This document shows, in pieces, positions 16,535 through 24,296 of a stretch of 64,000 bases of DNA. This stretch comes from Clostridia bacterium (GTDB lineage: Bacteria > Bacillota > Clostridia > Christensenellales > Borkfalkiaceae). Position numbers and translations under genes: made by a program. Every line of letters begins with the position of its first letter. The stretch's first letter is position 1. Under the pieces are notes generated by a model, which saw only the letters and a list, made by a program, of their open reading frames with translations, had not been told where the DNA came from and did not search any database. The stretch lies in contig JAFQEV010000059.1 in assembly GCA_017398825.1 (NCBI GenBank), forward strand, positions 1 through 64,000, in the 5' to 3' direction.

Positions 16535-16538
16535 GTCT

Positions 16539-16895
16539 TTATAGTATTGCTCTCGCAAATCTTTCAAAGTAATCTATGTAATAGTCAAACATCACACAAC
16601 ATCCTACAAAACCTATTAATACTAAAATTACTCTACTAATAGCATACGCTATACCCCAACCTCTCAAAAAAGTCTTTCTCTCTATAGTCGATGCGGGATA
16701 CATAAATCCGATTATTAAACCGAGTATACCTAAAAATATCGCACATATAACACCCGTGCCAGTTTTTTCTTCTCCGTCAAATTCAGTTACTTCTTTCACG
16801 TATTGAATCGAACCAGTTTGTTCAACTTCGCAACCACAATTTATGCAATGAACGTCACCATCGTTAAGCTTTTTTCCGCAATTTTTGCAATACAT
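16539..16895 (-). CDS. Small zinc-ribbon membrane protein
   Basis: A 118-residue protein: N-terminal zinc ribbon (MYCKNCGKKLNDGDVHC followed by INCGC), an acidic linker, then two membrane segments (about residues 50-65 and 84-106). Function unknown; the architecture is common in Clostridia. A longer frame opens at 16913, but AGGAGG lies inside that extension at ideal distance before the ATG at 16895, which is therefore the start. It is divergent from an XRE-type regulator, and an operator-like palindrome lies between its -35 and -10 boxes, so it is probably repressed by that regulator. Confidence 0.8.
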   Translation of the reverse strand: MYCKNCGKKLNDGDVHCINCGCEVEQTGSIQYVKEVTEFDGEEKTGTGVICAIFLGILGLIIGFMYPASTIERKTFLRGWGIAYAISRVILVLIGFVGCCVMFDYYIDYFERFARAIL

Positions 16896-16921
16896 ATTCA
16901 TCCTCCTAAACACTTACAATT

Positions 16922-16950
16922 AGTATATTCTCAATATTTGAGATTGTCAA
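16922..16950 (-). promoter_or_regulatory. Promoter of zinc-ribbon gene with embedded operator
   Basis: TTGACA (16950-16945), 17-bp spacer, TATACT (16927-16922) on the minus strand. The spacer contains the near-perfect 15-bp palindrome at 16929-16943 (TCTCAATATTTGAGA). A second half-site TCTCAA begins 29 bp further right (16958), inside the divergent promoter region. Candidate binding sites for the adjacent XRE regulator. Confidence 0.75.
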
Positions 16951-16995
16951 GTAAAAATCTCAATTTTTGATAAACTATTGTTAGGGGTATACAAT

Positions 16996-17193
16996 ATGAG
17001 TTTTTCTAAAAACCTTAAGAATTTACGCACAGCGCAAAATTTAGACCAAAAAAAACTTGCGGATATATTAAACGTTTCTTCAAAGACGGTTTCCCATTGG
17101 GAGACGGGATATACCGAACCCTCGATAAATCAGTTAATTACTATTGCAAATTATTTTGATATAACTCTTGACGAACTTGTTGATAGAAAATAA
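16996..17193 (+). CDS. XRE-family helix-turn-helix regulator
   Basis: A 65-residue single-domain Cro/C1-type DNA-binding protein: SFSKNLKNLRTAQNLDQ, the HTH KKLADILNVSSKTVSHWETG, and the typical PSINQLITIANYFDITLDELV ending. It is nearly all DNA-binding domain, so any signal sensing must be elsewhere. The ATG at 16996 follows AGGGGT; the in-frame upstream start at 16978 is less likely. Divergent from the zinc-ribbon membrane protein, sharing an operator-rich 100-bp region; autoregulation and repression of the neighbour are inferred. Confidence 0.88.
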   Translation: MSFSKNLKNLRTAQNLDQKKLADILNVSSKTVSHWETGYTEPSINQLITIANYFDITLDELVDRK

Positions 17194-17224
17194 AAAAACG
17201 GTGGAAAATTCCACCGTTTTTTTA
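17192..17224 (+). terminator. Bidirectional terminator between XRE gene and trmL
   Basis: ACGGTGGAA/TTCCACCGT hairpin with T-runs on both strands. It ends the XRE transcript and, on the minus strand, the trmL transcript after its repeat-filled 3' region. Confidence 0.85.
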
Positions 17225-17276
17225 ATTGTTGTAATTGATTTAATCCTTATTTTTTAAAAAAAGTTTAATAGAACCA

Positions 17277-17524
17277 TTAAGCCGTTAGAAACAATAAAGA
17301 GGGCTCCCGAAATTGTTTTTAGTATAAAAAGAATTTTGGGAAAGAGGAGCAACCGCTTTTTTGTCCTAGCGTTTACCTTTAGGTTAACGCTTGACAATCT
17401 TTGCGCGTTGCGACGCAGGCGAGGCTCGACGGCAAGTTGTCGGACAAGACTAACCTTGTCGGTTGTCTTGGTAGTAACTTCACGGCAATAAACGAAACAT
17501 AACCAAGTTTATAGCGGATTAAAA
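17277..17524. repeat. Family 1 palindrome interrupted by family 3, abutting trmL stop
   Basis: Left end TTAAGCCGTTAGAAACAA, then the 116-bp family 3 element (17300-17415), then the remainder of a family 1 element with central stem CAAGAC-TAACC/GGTT-GTCTTG and right end GCGGATTAAAAT directly before the trmL stop codon. It accounts for nearly all of the 331-bp gene-free stretch, in the 3' untranslated region before the terminator. Confidence 0.82.
17300..17415. repeat. Family 3 element, copy 1 (nested)
   Basis: 116 bp, starts AGGGCTCCCGAAATTG and ends GCGCGTTGCGACG. About 95% identical to 33564-33680. It contains a GCTCC...GGAGC hairpin and an AGCGTTTACC/GGTTAACGCT hairpin. Flanks in both copies are family 1 sequence, so it was inserted into, or evolved inside, that element. 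Confidence 0.8.
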
Positions 17525-18022
17525 TTAGTCGGGGCGACCCGTTAAGTGACCGATTTCATTAAGCCCATCGAAAGAGTTTTGGCGAAGAGCCTCGTAAACA
17601 GTTAAAGCAACGGAATTTGAAAGGTTTAAGCTCCTTAAATTGCCAAGCATGGGAATACGCAAAGTTTTATCGTAATTTTCTTTAAGTAAAGGCTCGGGAA
17701 GACCGTGAGATTCCCTGCCGAAAATTAAATAGTCGCCATCTTTGAACGGCGCGTCACTATACACCCTTTGACCCTTGGTAGACATATAGTAAAAATTGCC
17801 TTTGCCTTGGTTTTTATCTAAAAAATCTTGCCAGTTTTCGTAATAGTGAACGTCTAAATACTGCCAGTAATCAAGACCTGCTCTTTTTAAATGCTTGTCC
17901 GAAAGTTCAAACCCAAAGGGTTTTATCATGTGGAGAGAACTGCCCGTTGCTGCGCACGTTCTTGATATGTTGCCAGTATTTTGTGGAATTTCCGGCTCTA
18001 ATAATACAACGTTTAACTTCAT
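17525..18022 (-). CDS. trmL: tRNA (cytidine/uridine-34 2'-O)-methyltransferase TrmL
   Basis: A 165-residue SPOUT (trefoil-knot) methylase. Motif 1 is LLEPEIPQNTGNISRTCAATG; motif 2 LIFGRESHGLP; motif 3 RIPMLGNLRSLNLSNSVALTVYEALRQ. It methylates the ribose of the wobble nucleotide in certain leucine tRNAs. Full length for the family. AAAGGATTAAACT before the ATG supplies the ribosome site, which overlaps the stop of the upstream nitrilase-like gene. Last gene of the spoVB-mazG-dusB-nitrilase-like run. Confidence 0.95.
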   Translation of the reverse strand: MKLNVVLLEPEIPQNTGNISRTCAATGSSLHMIKPFGFELSDKHLKRAGLDYWQYLDVHYYENWQDFLDKNQGKGNFYYMSTKGQRVYSDAPFKDGDYLIFGRESHGLPEPLLKENYDKTLRIPMLGNLRSLNLSNSVALTVYEALRQNSFDGLNEIGHLTGRPD

Positions 18023-18025
18023 AGT

Positions 18026-18682
18026 TTAATCCTTTACCCCACGGCGCTTTGTTTTTGTTAAAACGTATTGCCGTTTTACAGGGATAATTAAATTTGACGT
18101 AACGTCTACACTCCTACCGCACACCTCACCGTGAATATCGGAGGCTAAAACGCTACTTTTAGTAATTAGCAAAACGGATACACCGAATAGATAAGCGTAT
18201 GCCCTCACTAAAAAATTATGTTCTTTTTTCTCTTCCTGAGAAGATATTATAACGATTAAGTCGGCATCGCAAAGCGACATTGACTTAACCGCCTCAAAAT
18301 TCTTAATATCGTCGTCAACGACCAGCCCTATTTTGCAAGCCGAGGTTTGATACACTTTGTAGCTACCGCCACCCTGATAAAGACTACCGTCGTAGCCCAC
18401 CACCATATCGGAAATGCCGAGAAGTTTTCCCCTATCTGCGATTATGGCGGACTTTTTTAATATTCCGTAATTATCCGTCACCGCGCCTGCGATAACGACG
18501 CCACCCGTCTTTCTCGAAAAAGCACTTAGCTCAGGGAGCTTACTTTCAGAGCCCGAAAGCTCGTATTTATAACTCACCTTTCCGAGCGCATCAAAGCCGA
18601 AAAGGGAGATTTGAAAGTTTTTGGCTACGCCAACGTCAACGTTTATAAGAGTATTCGACCTATCCGTGTAAATTTTAAGCAT
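18026..18682 (-). CDS. Degenerate nitrilase-superfamily-like protein
   Basis: A 218-residue cytoplasmic protein. Order and spacing suggest the carbon-nitrogen hydrolase fold: GGVVIAGAVTDNYGILKKSAIIADRGKLLG in the middle, then CKIGLVVDDDIKNFEAVKSMSLCDADLIVIISSQEE and a C-terminal VLASDIHGEVCGRSVDV. At the place where active nitrilases have the nucleophile (usually xxCYDxRFPE) the sequence is VVDDDIKNFE, with no cysteine, and the catalytic lysine is unclear. It may be a non-enzymatic or repurposed member. AGGTGG precedes the start; 3 bp separate it from trmL. Family assignment is tentative. Confidence 0.55.
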   Translation of the reverse strand: MLKIYTDRSNTLINVDVGVAKNFQISLFGFDALGKVSYKYELSGSESKLPELSAFSRKTGGVVIAGAVTDNYGILKKSAIIADRGKLLGISDMVVGYDGSLYQGGGSYKVYQTSACKIGLVVDDDIKNFEAVKSMSLCDADLIVIISSQEEKKEHNFLVRAYAYLFGVSVLLITKSSVLASDIHGEVCGRSVDVTSNLIIPVKRQYVLTKTKRRGVKD

Positions 18683-18726
18683 AGATAACCACCTATACTT
18701 ATAATAGTTACTTTTACACCTAAAGG

Positions 18727-19671
18727 TTACAATCCCTCAACCGATAAAAGTATATTTTTTACCTCGTTTATATCAGAAGATGCAAATATCTTTTCCTTGA
18801 GCTTTTTACCGCCCTCTACACCCTTTAGATAATAAGCGGCTTGCTTTCTAAACATTATCGCCGAGCGCTCAGCGCCGTAGCGCTGTTTTAAAAGGTCGGT
18901 TTGCCTTGAAATTAGTTCCTTTAAGGAATACCCGCACTTAACGCCCAAAATCTCCTCGAAAATCAAGGGGTTTTCAAGCGCGCCACGGGCTACCATAACA
19001 CCGTCTGCTCCCGTTTGTTCAATCATTTTATCGGCGTCTTCTTTAGTAAATATTCCACCGTTTGCTATAACGGGAATTGAAACTGCGTTTTTAGCTTTAG
19101 CTATCTCGCGGTAATTAACCTCGCCTTGATAATACGCCGTTCTTACCCTGCCGTGAACGGTGAGCATATCAGCACCGGAATCTTCAGCCATCTTGGCAAA
19201 TTCTTCGGTGACAAAATTACCCTCCGTTAAACCTATCCTAATCTTCACTGAAACGGGCTTTTGGCTCTTTTTTACTGAGGAAATTATCTTACTTGCTTGC
19301 TTTAAATCGGCAAGGAGTGCGCTACCCTCGCCGTTAGTGTAAATTTTAGGAACGGGGCAACCCATATTGATATCTATGATATCAAAGGGAGCTATGTACT
19401 CGGAGCGCGCTATCTCGCCCATAACCTCTTCATCCGACCCAAAAATTTGAACTGCGGTTATCTTTTCGGAGGGGTTTTTATATAGCAATTCGGAAGATGC
19501 ATCCGGCGTGTATTTTAACCCCTTACAGCTGACCATTTCAGTAAAGCAAAGCCCTGCGCCTGAAAGAGCGCAAATATCGCGCATTGCAAAATCGGAAAAC
19601 CCTGCAAGCGGTGCAAAAAACACGTTGTTTTGCGTTTCTATTTTGCCTATCTTTATCTTCTTTACTTGCAT
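18727..19671 (-). CDS. dusB: tRNA-dihydrouridine synthase DusB
   Basis: A 314-residue FMN enzyme reducing uridine in tRNA. Family motifs: NNVFFAPLAGFSDFAMR at the FMN site, EMVSCKGL, INMGCPVPKIYTNGEGSALL with the active-site cysteine, VKIRIG, TVHGRVRTAYYQG, VIANGGIFTKEDA and GVMVARGAL. The C-terminal helical domain is complete. The start overlaps the end of mazG by 10 nt, implying translational coupling. Confidence 0.95.
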   Translation of the reverse strand: MQVKKIKIGKIETQNNVFFAPLAGFSDFAMRDICALSGAGLCFTEMVSCKGLKYTPDASSELLYKNPSEKITAVQIFGSDEEVMGEIARSEYIAPFDIIDINMGCPVPKIYTNGEGSALLADLKQASKIISSVKKSQKPVSVKIRIGLTEGNFVTEEFAKMAEDSGADMLTVHGRVRTAYYQGEVNYREIAKAKNAVSIPVIANGGIFTKEDADKMIEQTGADGVMVARGALENPLIFEEILGVKCGYSLKELISRQTDLLKQRYGAERSAIMFRKQAAYYLKGVEGGKKLKEKIFASSDINEVKNILLSVEGL

Positions 19672-21077
19672 TGCTTTACACTCTCGTAAACGCCGTCAAG
19701 TTCCTCGGGCGTTAAGTCGGTTAAATTTTTCCCTTCATTTGAAAGCTCGCTTTCAACGAGCGAAAAGCGGTTTATAAACTTATCTACAGAACGAGAAAGC
19801 GCAAGCTCTGCATCAACGCCTAAAAGCCTAACTGCGTTTACTGCGCTCAAGATAACGTCACCGCACTCTTTTTCTATATTGTCCGCGTCGTTTAAAGACT
19901 TTGCAAGCTTGAGTTCTTCAACCTCTTCAAAAAGCTTGGATAAAGCATCTTCAAACGAGGCAAAATCAAATCCGTATTTACCGGCGCGCTTGCCGACCTT
20001 TTCCGCACGCATAAGCGCCGGCATTGAGGTGGGAACTGCCTTTAAGTAATCTGTGGCGGTATCGTAACCCTTTTCCTTAATCTTGTTCTTATTCCAAACG
20101 GAAAGTGCATCACTCGCCTCTACAGCTTTATCTCCGCCGAAAACGTGGGTGTGACGGGATATTAGCTTTGAGCAAATACCGCTTAATACGTCGTGGCGGT
20201 TATACCTTGCACCCTCTTCTCCAAACACGGTGTAAAAAGCCGATTGTAAAATGAGATCACCCGTTTCTTCCATAATCATATCGTCGTCTTCTTGATTAAC
20301 CGCGTCAACGAGTTCGTACGCCTCTTCTACAACGTTTTTAAGTATAGTTTTTTCCGTTTGCTCCCTATCCCACGGGCAACCGTTAGGTGCGCGGAGGCGG
20401 TTTAAAATTTCCATAAGGTCGTCAAAATCAAACCTAAGCTTATTCTCAAGAGCAAGCTCGGGAAGATATAAACAAGTGGAATAATCGTAATTTTTAAGCC
20501 TATCAAGCTCGTAGAGTTTTATCTTTTTAACACCGCCGTTTGACGAGATATAAACGTCACGCTCCTCGCCGAAACGCTCGGATAAAATAAGCTTTACGGC
20601 ACTTGCTAAAATAGCCCCGTCAATAGCGGTAACTACGAGGGGTGCACATAAGCGAGCCGTTTGAATATCGTATGCGGAAACCGCTAAGCACGACGGCTCT
20701 ACAACACCAAGCCTTTCCAAGCACTTAACAGCGTGAGAAACGCCGGCAATCACTTTTACGTTTTTTGTTTTTGAAAGGATATATTTTACGGAATTATCTT
20801 CTGTTGCCGACCCGTCTACAAGATAGCAAACGGGGCGTTCCTTAGCAAGAGTTAAAACCTCTTTGCCGAGATTTGCGCTAAGCGTATCAAAATTACGGCT
20901 CTTTAAATAAACCCCGTCTAAAGTCGTGAGGTTTTTATATTTTTCTAAAAGCAATTTTACGCTTAAAGCCTCGCCCGTTCTCGCTACTACGAGCTCGTGA
21001 TTTTCAATTATCTTGTGAGCGGATGCGGGTAAATCGTTCCCGTCAACCCCTAATCCTATAACCGTTATTTCGTGCAT
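19662..21077 (-). CDS. mazG: MazG-family NTP pyrophosphohydrolase fused to tetrapyrrole-methylase-like domain (YabN type)
   Basis: A 471-residue two-part protein. Residues 1 to about 215 match the SAM-dependent (tetrapyrrole) methyltransferase-like domain of YabN (ITVIGLGVDGNDLPASA). From about 220 come two MazG helical domains: LRAPNGCPWDREQT and EEAYELVDAVNQEDDDMIMEETGDL with the metal-binding EExxE...ExxD pattern, then a second copy (GKRAGKYGFDFAS, FEEVEELKLA, ECGDVILSAVN). It hydrolyses non-canonical or damaged nucleoside triphosphates. The start, with AAAGGGTG upstream, lies 35 bp inside the end of spoVB, the usual Bacillota neighbour. Confidence 0.93.
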   Translation of the reverse strand: MHEITVIGLGVDGNDLPASAHKIIENHELVVARTGEALSVKLLLEKYKNLTTLDGVYLKSRNFDTLSANLGKEVLTLAKERPVCYLVDGSATEDNSVKYILSKTKNVKVIAGVSHAVKCLERLGVVEPSCLAVSAYDIQTARLCAPLVVTAIDGAILASAVKLILSERFGEERDVYISSNGGVKKIKLYELDRLKNYDYSTCLYLPELALENKLRFDFDDLMEILNRLRAPNGCPWDREQTEKTILKNVVEEAYELVDAVNQEDDDMIMEETGDLILQSAFYTVFGEEGARYNRHDVLSGICSKLISRHTHVFGGDKAVEASDALSVWNKNKIKEKGYDTATDYLKAVPTSMPALMRAEKVGKRAGKYGFDFASFEDALSKLFEEVEELKLAKSLNDADNIEKECGDVILSAVNAVRLLGVDAELALSRSVDKFINRFSLVESELSNEGKNLTDLTPEELDGVYESVKQCK

Positions 21078-22374
21078 AATACACCCTTTTTTTAAAGTCG
21101 CTATAAATAATATAACTCAAATTTAAAAAACTCGCAACAAAATAACAGAAAATGTCGCTGTATATAGCCCCGAAAATATTTATTTTCGGGTTTTTTAGTA
21201 AAATTACAGAAAGAACTATCTTTATCGCCCCGGCAATAACTCCGCTCGTAACCGTTACTTTGAACTTTCCAAGCGAGTTTACGCAAGCAACCGTAGTTTG
21301 CATAAGCGATAGAGTTACAACGGATATAGAAGATACCTTGAGCATATCTACAATCGCCCATTTGTTTTGCTCGGATAATCCGCCGTATAACACGTCAACG
21401 GCAAACGGTGAAAAGAGGTAAACTATAGCGCCGAACGCCATCGATAATAAAAAGGTTAGCAAGATGGAATTATAGCATTTTGAAAGGTAGTCGCCTCCTT
21501 TCTTTTTCAACCGCGATATCACGGGAATTGAGGTTATCGCCAAGGCATAGCATACCGATATAGGCATACTTATAAGCGATTCAACAGCGCCCGTTAGTAA
21601 TCCGTAAAGCTCGGTTGCGTTTGACAAATAAGTTTTTAAAAGGTTTATAATCAAAAAACTGTCAACCGTTCTAACGATAGGGATAATTAAGGTTACTGCC
21701 ATCATAGGTATAACGGTTTTAAATATCGGGCGCAAATCGCTAGTTTGTACTTTTACGTCAAGTAGCAGTCTAACTGCTTTCGCCTTTACCATAAAATAGA
21801 TTAGCGTTATGCCCTCGGAAATGGTAACGGCAAGCACGGCAAGAGAGGCTGAGAGCACGGCGTTTCCCCTAAACGCAAAACAAAGCAGTAAGCCAACCGT
21901 CAGCTTAACGCCCTGTTCGCAAATTTGAGATACAGCCGTTGGTTTCATATCGGAAAAGCCTTGATAATACCCTCTAAAGCAAGATATTACGCTTACCAAA
22001 AACACGGACGGAGAAAGTAGTGAATAACACACACCTGCACTTGCATTTCCCTGTAAAGTGGCTATTTGATTTGAAAAAACAGCCATAAAAAGCGATAAAG
22101 CAAGGCCTATACTCGCAAATACTTTGAGCGAGCTTTTGAGCGTTATTTTGGCGTTATTGCCCTCGGCGATAAGTTTTGATATTCCTCCTGGTGCTCCCGT
22201 TGAAGAAAAGGTCAGTAGCGCTGAATACAGCGGAAATACCATTTGATAAAGCCCTATCCCCTCCGCACCCAAGAGGTTTGTTAGCGGTATTCTATAAACC
22301 GCACCGAGTAGCTTAGTTATTATTCCGCCGAGCGATAATAAAATAGCGCCCTTTATTATTCCTTTGTTTTTCAT
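21043..22374 (-). CDS. spoVB: SpoVB/MurJ-like lipid-linked oligosaccharide flippase
   Basis: A 443-residue membrane protein of the MVF/polysaccharide-transport family with about 12 segments. The N terminus MKNKGIIKGAILLSLGGIIT with LLGAVYRIPLTNLLGAEGIGLYQM is typical of stage V sporulation protein B and related flippases. It probably moves lipid-linked cell-wall or cortex precursors. Somewhat short (usual length about 510-540), the C terminus ending in NNGYRIRG where mazG begins. The start codon has no Shine-Dalgarno and sits inside a perfect 8-bp hairpin. Confidence 0.85.
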   Translation of the reverse strand: MKNKGIIKGAILLSLGGIITKLLGAVYRIPLTNLLGAEGIGLYQMVFPLYSALLTFSSTGAPGGISKLIAEGNNAKITLKSSLKVFASIGLALSLFMAVFSNQIATLQGNASAGVCYSLLSPSVFLVSVISCFRGYYQGFSDMKPTAVSQICEQGVKLTVGLLLCFAFRGNAVLSASLAVLAVTISEGITLIYFMVKAKAVRLLLDVKVQTSDLRPIFKTVIPMMAVTLIIPIVRTVDSFLIINLLKTYLSNATELYGLLTGAVESLISMPISVCYALAITSIPVISRLKKKGGDYLSKCYNSILLTFLLSMAFGAIVYLFSPFAVDVLYGGLSEQNKWAIVDMLKVSSISVVTLSLMQTTVACVNSLGKFKVTVTSGVIAGAIKIVLSVILLKNPKINIFGAIYSDIFCYFVASFLNLSYIIYSDFKKRVYYARNNGYRIRG

Positions 22375-22388
22375 ACTTTTAGTATGAA
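22370..22388 (-). promoter_or_regulatory. Hairpin enclosing the spoVB start codon
   Basis: On the minus strand TTCATACT, loop AAA, AGTATGAA: a perfect 8-bp stem whose 3' arm contains the ATG. No Shine-Dalgarno lies upstream. Translation is probably limited by this fold or depends on upstream events. Confidence 0.6.
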
Positions 22389-22421
22389 GAAAGGAATTTT
22401 TTATATGTAAAATATGTAAAA

Positions 22422-22584
22422 GGCTTTGTCACAATTTATGGCTGATTTAAAGAGGATGCATCAAACGCGGTGAAAGACAAGGCAAAGCCCGATGGCAATA
22501 CTATTTGTCTTGCCGAGTGGGTTTAACGCAGTATTGCGCCACGTTTCAGGCATAATCATATCAGGCATAGGTTGTGACGGAGCC
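22422..22584. repeat. Family 2 palindromic element, copy 2 (upstream of spoVB)
   Basis: 163 bp, best-preserved copy. The left end GGCTTTGTCACAAT and right end GTTGTGACGGAGCC form imperfect terminal inverted repeats of about 14 bp. Short AT-rich flanks (TGTAAAA on the left, ATATAAAA on the right) give no certain target duplication. The interior is the same palindromic design as 12351-12517. Non-coding, MITE-like. Confidence 0.82.
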
Positions 22585-22588
22585 ATAT

Positions 22589-22620
22589 AAAAAACGCAAG
22601 GCGGAATTGCCTTGCGTTTT
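22589..22620 (-). terminator. Terminator after the symporter gene
   Basis: AACGCAAGGC/GCCTTGCGTT arms with GAATT loop and T-run on the minus strand. Confidence 0.87.
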
Positions 22621-22631
22621 ATAAGGTTTAA

Positions 22632-24161
22632 TTATTCTTGCTCTAAGCCCTTGCCGTTTTTTACACTCTCAAAGTCTTCAAGTATTTCATCACTCGGCTT
22701 TTTAGTGAGAAGAGATACGACTACTATTACTACCGAAGAGAATATGAACGCCGGTAAAAGCTCGTAGATTGCCCAGCCACCGCCCAAGGTGCTGATAACG
22801 AGTTTCCATAAAAATACCATGCCTGCGCCTGCAATCATACCTGCGATTGCACCCTCTTTAGTAGTTCTCTTCCAGAACAACGAGAAGAGCATTAACGGAC
22901 CAAAGGTCGCGCCAAAACCAGCCCAAGCAAACGATACGATTTGGAATATTACGCTATCTTCGTCAAGTGCGAAAAGCATTGCGATAACTGCGATTATGAG
23001 TAAAACTATTCTCGACGCCCACATAACTTGCTTATCACTTGCGCTCTTTTTGAATATTCCTTTGAAAATATTTTTTGCAAAGGCAGAGGCTGCAATGAGG
23101 AGGTAGCTATCCGAAGAGGAAATAGTCGCTGCCAAGATGCCTGCCATGATAAAGCCTGCAAGGAGTGCAGGAATTAAGCTCGTGGTCATAACGATAAACA
23201 CGTTTTCCGAACTCGTTCCGTCCATATTGATAGCGCCAATATTGTTAAGCGCATTGCCAACGATACCGATAAATACTGCAACTGCAAGAGAGATAATAAC
23301 CCAAACGGTAGCAATAATTCTCGAGCGACGGAGTTCACTTTCCTTTCTAATTGCCATAAAGCGAAGGAGAACTTGAGGCATACCGAAGTAACCCAAGCCC
23401 CATGCAAGCATTGATACTACGTTTAAGAACCCGTACGGACGTGCTGCTCCCTCTTTGTGAATTTGGAAAAGTTCCAAGTAACCGGGCATAGACTTAGCGT
23501 TATCGATAACCGCGCCAAAACCACCCGCTGCAGCTACGCCTATGATTACCATAACAATGAGTGCGATAATCATAACGATTGCTTGCATAAAGTCAGACGC
23601 GCTTTCCGCAAGGAAACCACCGAGCAAGGTGTACGCCAACACGAATACCGCGCCAACTATCATCATAGTAACGTAAGGCAAGCCGAAAAGCTGAGAAAAG
23701 AGCTTTCCGCAAGTTACGAAACAGCTTGCTGCGTAAACGGTGAAGAACACTAAGATAAAAAGTGATGCAATGGTCATGATAACGGGCTGTTTTTCACGGA
23801 AACGGTTGCTGAAGAAATCAGGTAAAGTTACCGAGTTGTTTGCCCTAACGCTATAACGGCGAAGACGCTTTGAAACGATAAGCCAGTTAACGTACGTTCC
23901 GATTGCAAGACCGAAAGCAGTCCAGAAAGCATCTGCCAAGCCCGTTGCGTAAGCAACGCCGGGAAGACCCATTAAGAGCCAACCGCTCATATCAGAAGCC
24001 TCTGCACTCATAGCAGTTACCCAAGGACCGAGCGTTCTGCCACCAAGGAAATAATCGTCCGAACTCTTGTTTGCTTTTTTGGAAAAATACACGCCGATAA
24101 AAATTACCGCAGCCATGTAAATTACCATAGCAATTAGAATTTGAATTTGTTGTGAAGTCAT
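22632..24161 (-). CDS. Sodium:solute symporter, PutP-like
   Basis: A 509-residue SSS-family transporter with about 13 membrane segments. Family marks are ANKSSDDYFLGGRTLGPWVTAMSAEASDMSGW near the N terminus (Na+-site region), GAVFVLAYTLLGGFLA, and SDSYLLIAASAFAKN. This closely resembles PutP (Na+/proline symporter); proline is the likely substrate but other small solutes are possible. AGGAG precedes the start. It is a single-gene transcript with its own promoter and terminator. Confidence 0.9.
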   Translation of the reverse strand: MTSQQIQILIAMVIYMAAVIFIGVYFSKKANKSSDDYFLGGRTLGPWVTAMSAEASDMSGWLLMGLPGVAYATGLADAFWTAFGLAIGTYVNWLIVSKRLRRYSVRANNSVTLPDFFSNRFREKQPVIMTIASLFILVFFTVYAASCFVTCGKLFSQLFGLPYVTMMIVGAVFVLAYTLLGGFLAESASDFMQAIVMIIALIVMVIIGVAAAGGFGAVIDNAKSMPGYLELFQIHKEGAARPYGFLNVVSMLAWGLGYFGMPQVLLRFMAIRKESELRRSRIIATVWVIISLAVAVFIGIVGNALNNIGAINMDGTSSENVFIVMTTSLIPALLAGFIMAGILAATISSSDSYLLIAASAFAKNIFKGIFKKSASDKQVMWASRIVLLIIAVIAMLFALDEDSVIFQIVSFAWAGFGATFGPLMLFSLFWKRTTKEGAIAGMIAGAGMVFLWKLVISTLGGGWAIYELLPAFIFSSVVIVVVSLLTKKPSDEILEDFESVKNGKGLEQE

Positions 24162-24192
24162 AACGTACTCCTAAAAATATGATACGCGATAT

Positions 24193-24221
24193 ATTTTAAT
24201 ATATTTTGGCAAAAAAATCAA
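24193..24221 (-). promoter_or_regulatory. Promoter of the PutP-like gene
   Basis: TTGATT (24221-24216), 17-bp spacer, TAAAAT (24198-24193) on the minus strand. Confidence 0.65.
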
Positions 24222-24261
24222 TCAAATTGCGCCCGTTTCGCAATATTTGACGGCAATGCAT

Positions 24262-24293
24262 TAAAAAACCCACCGAAAAAACGGTGGGTTTTA
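24262..24293 (-). terminator. Terminator after the protease gene
   Basis: AACCCACCG/CGGTGGGTT hairpin with T-run on the minus strand, next to the stop codon. Confidence 0.87.
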
Positions 24294-24296
24294 CTA

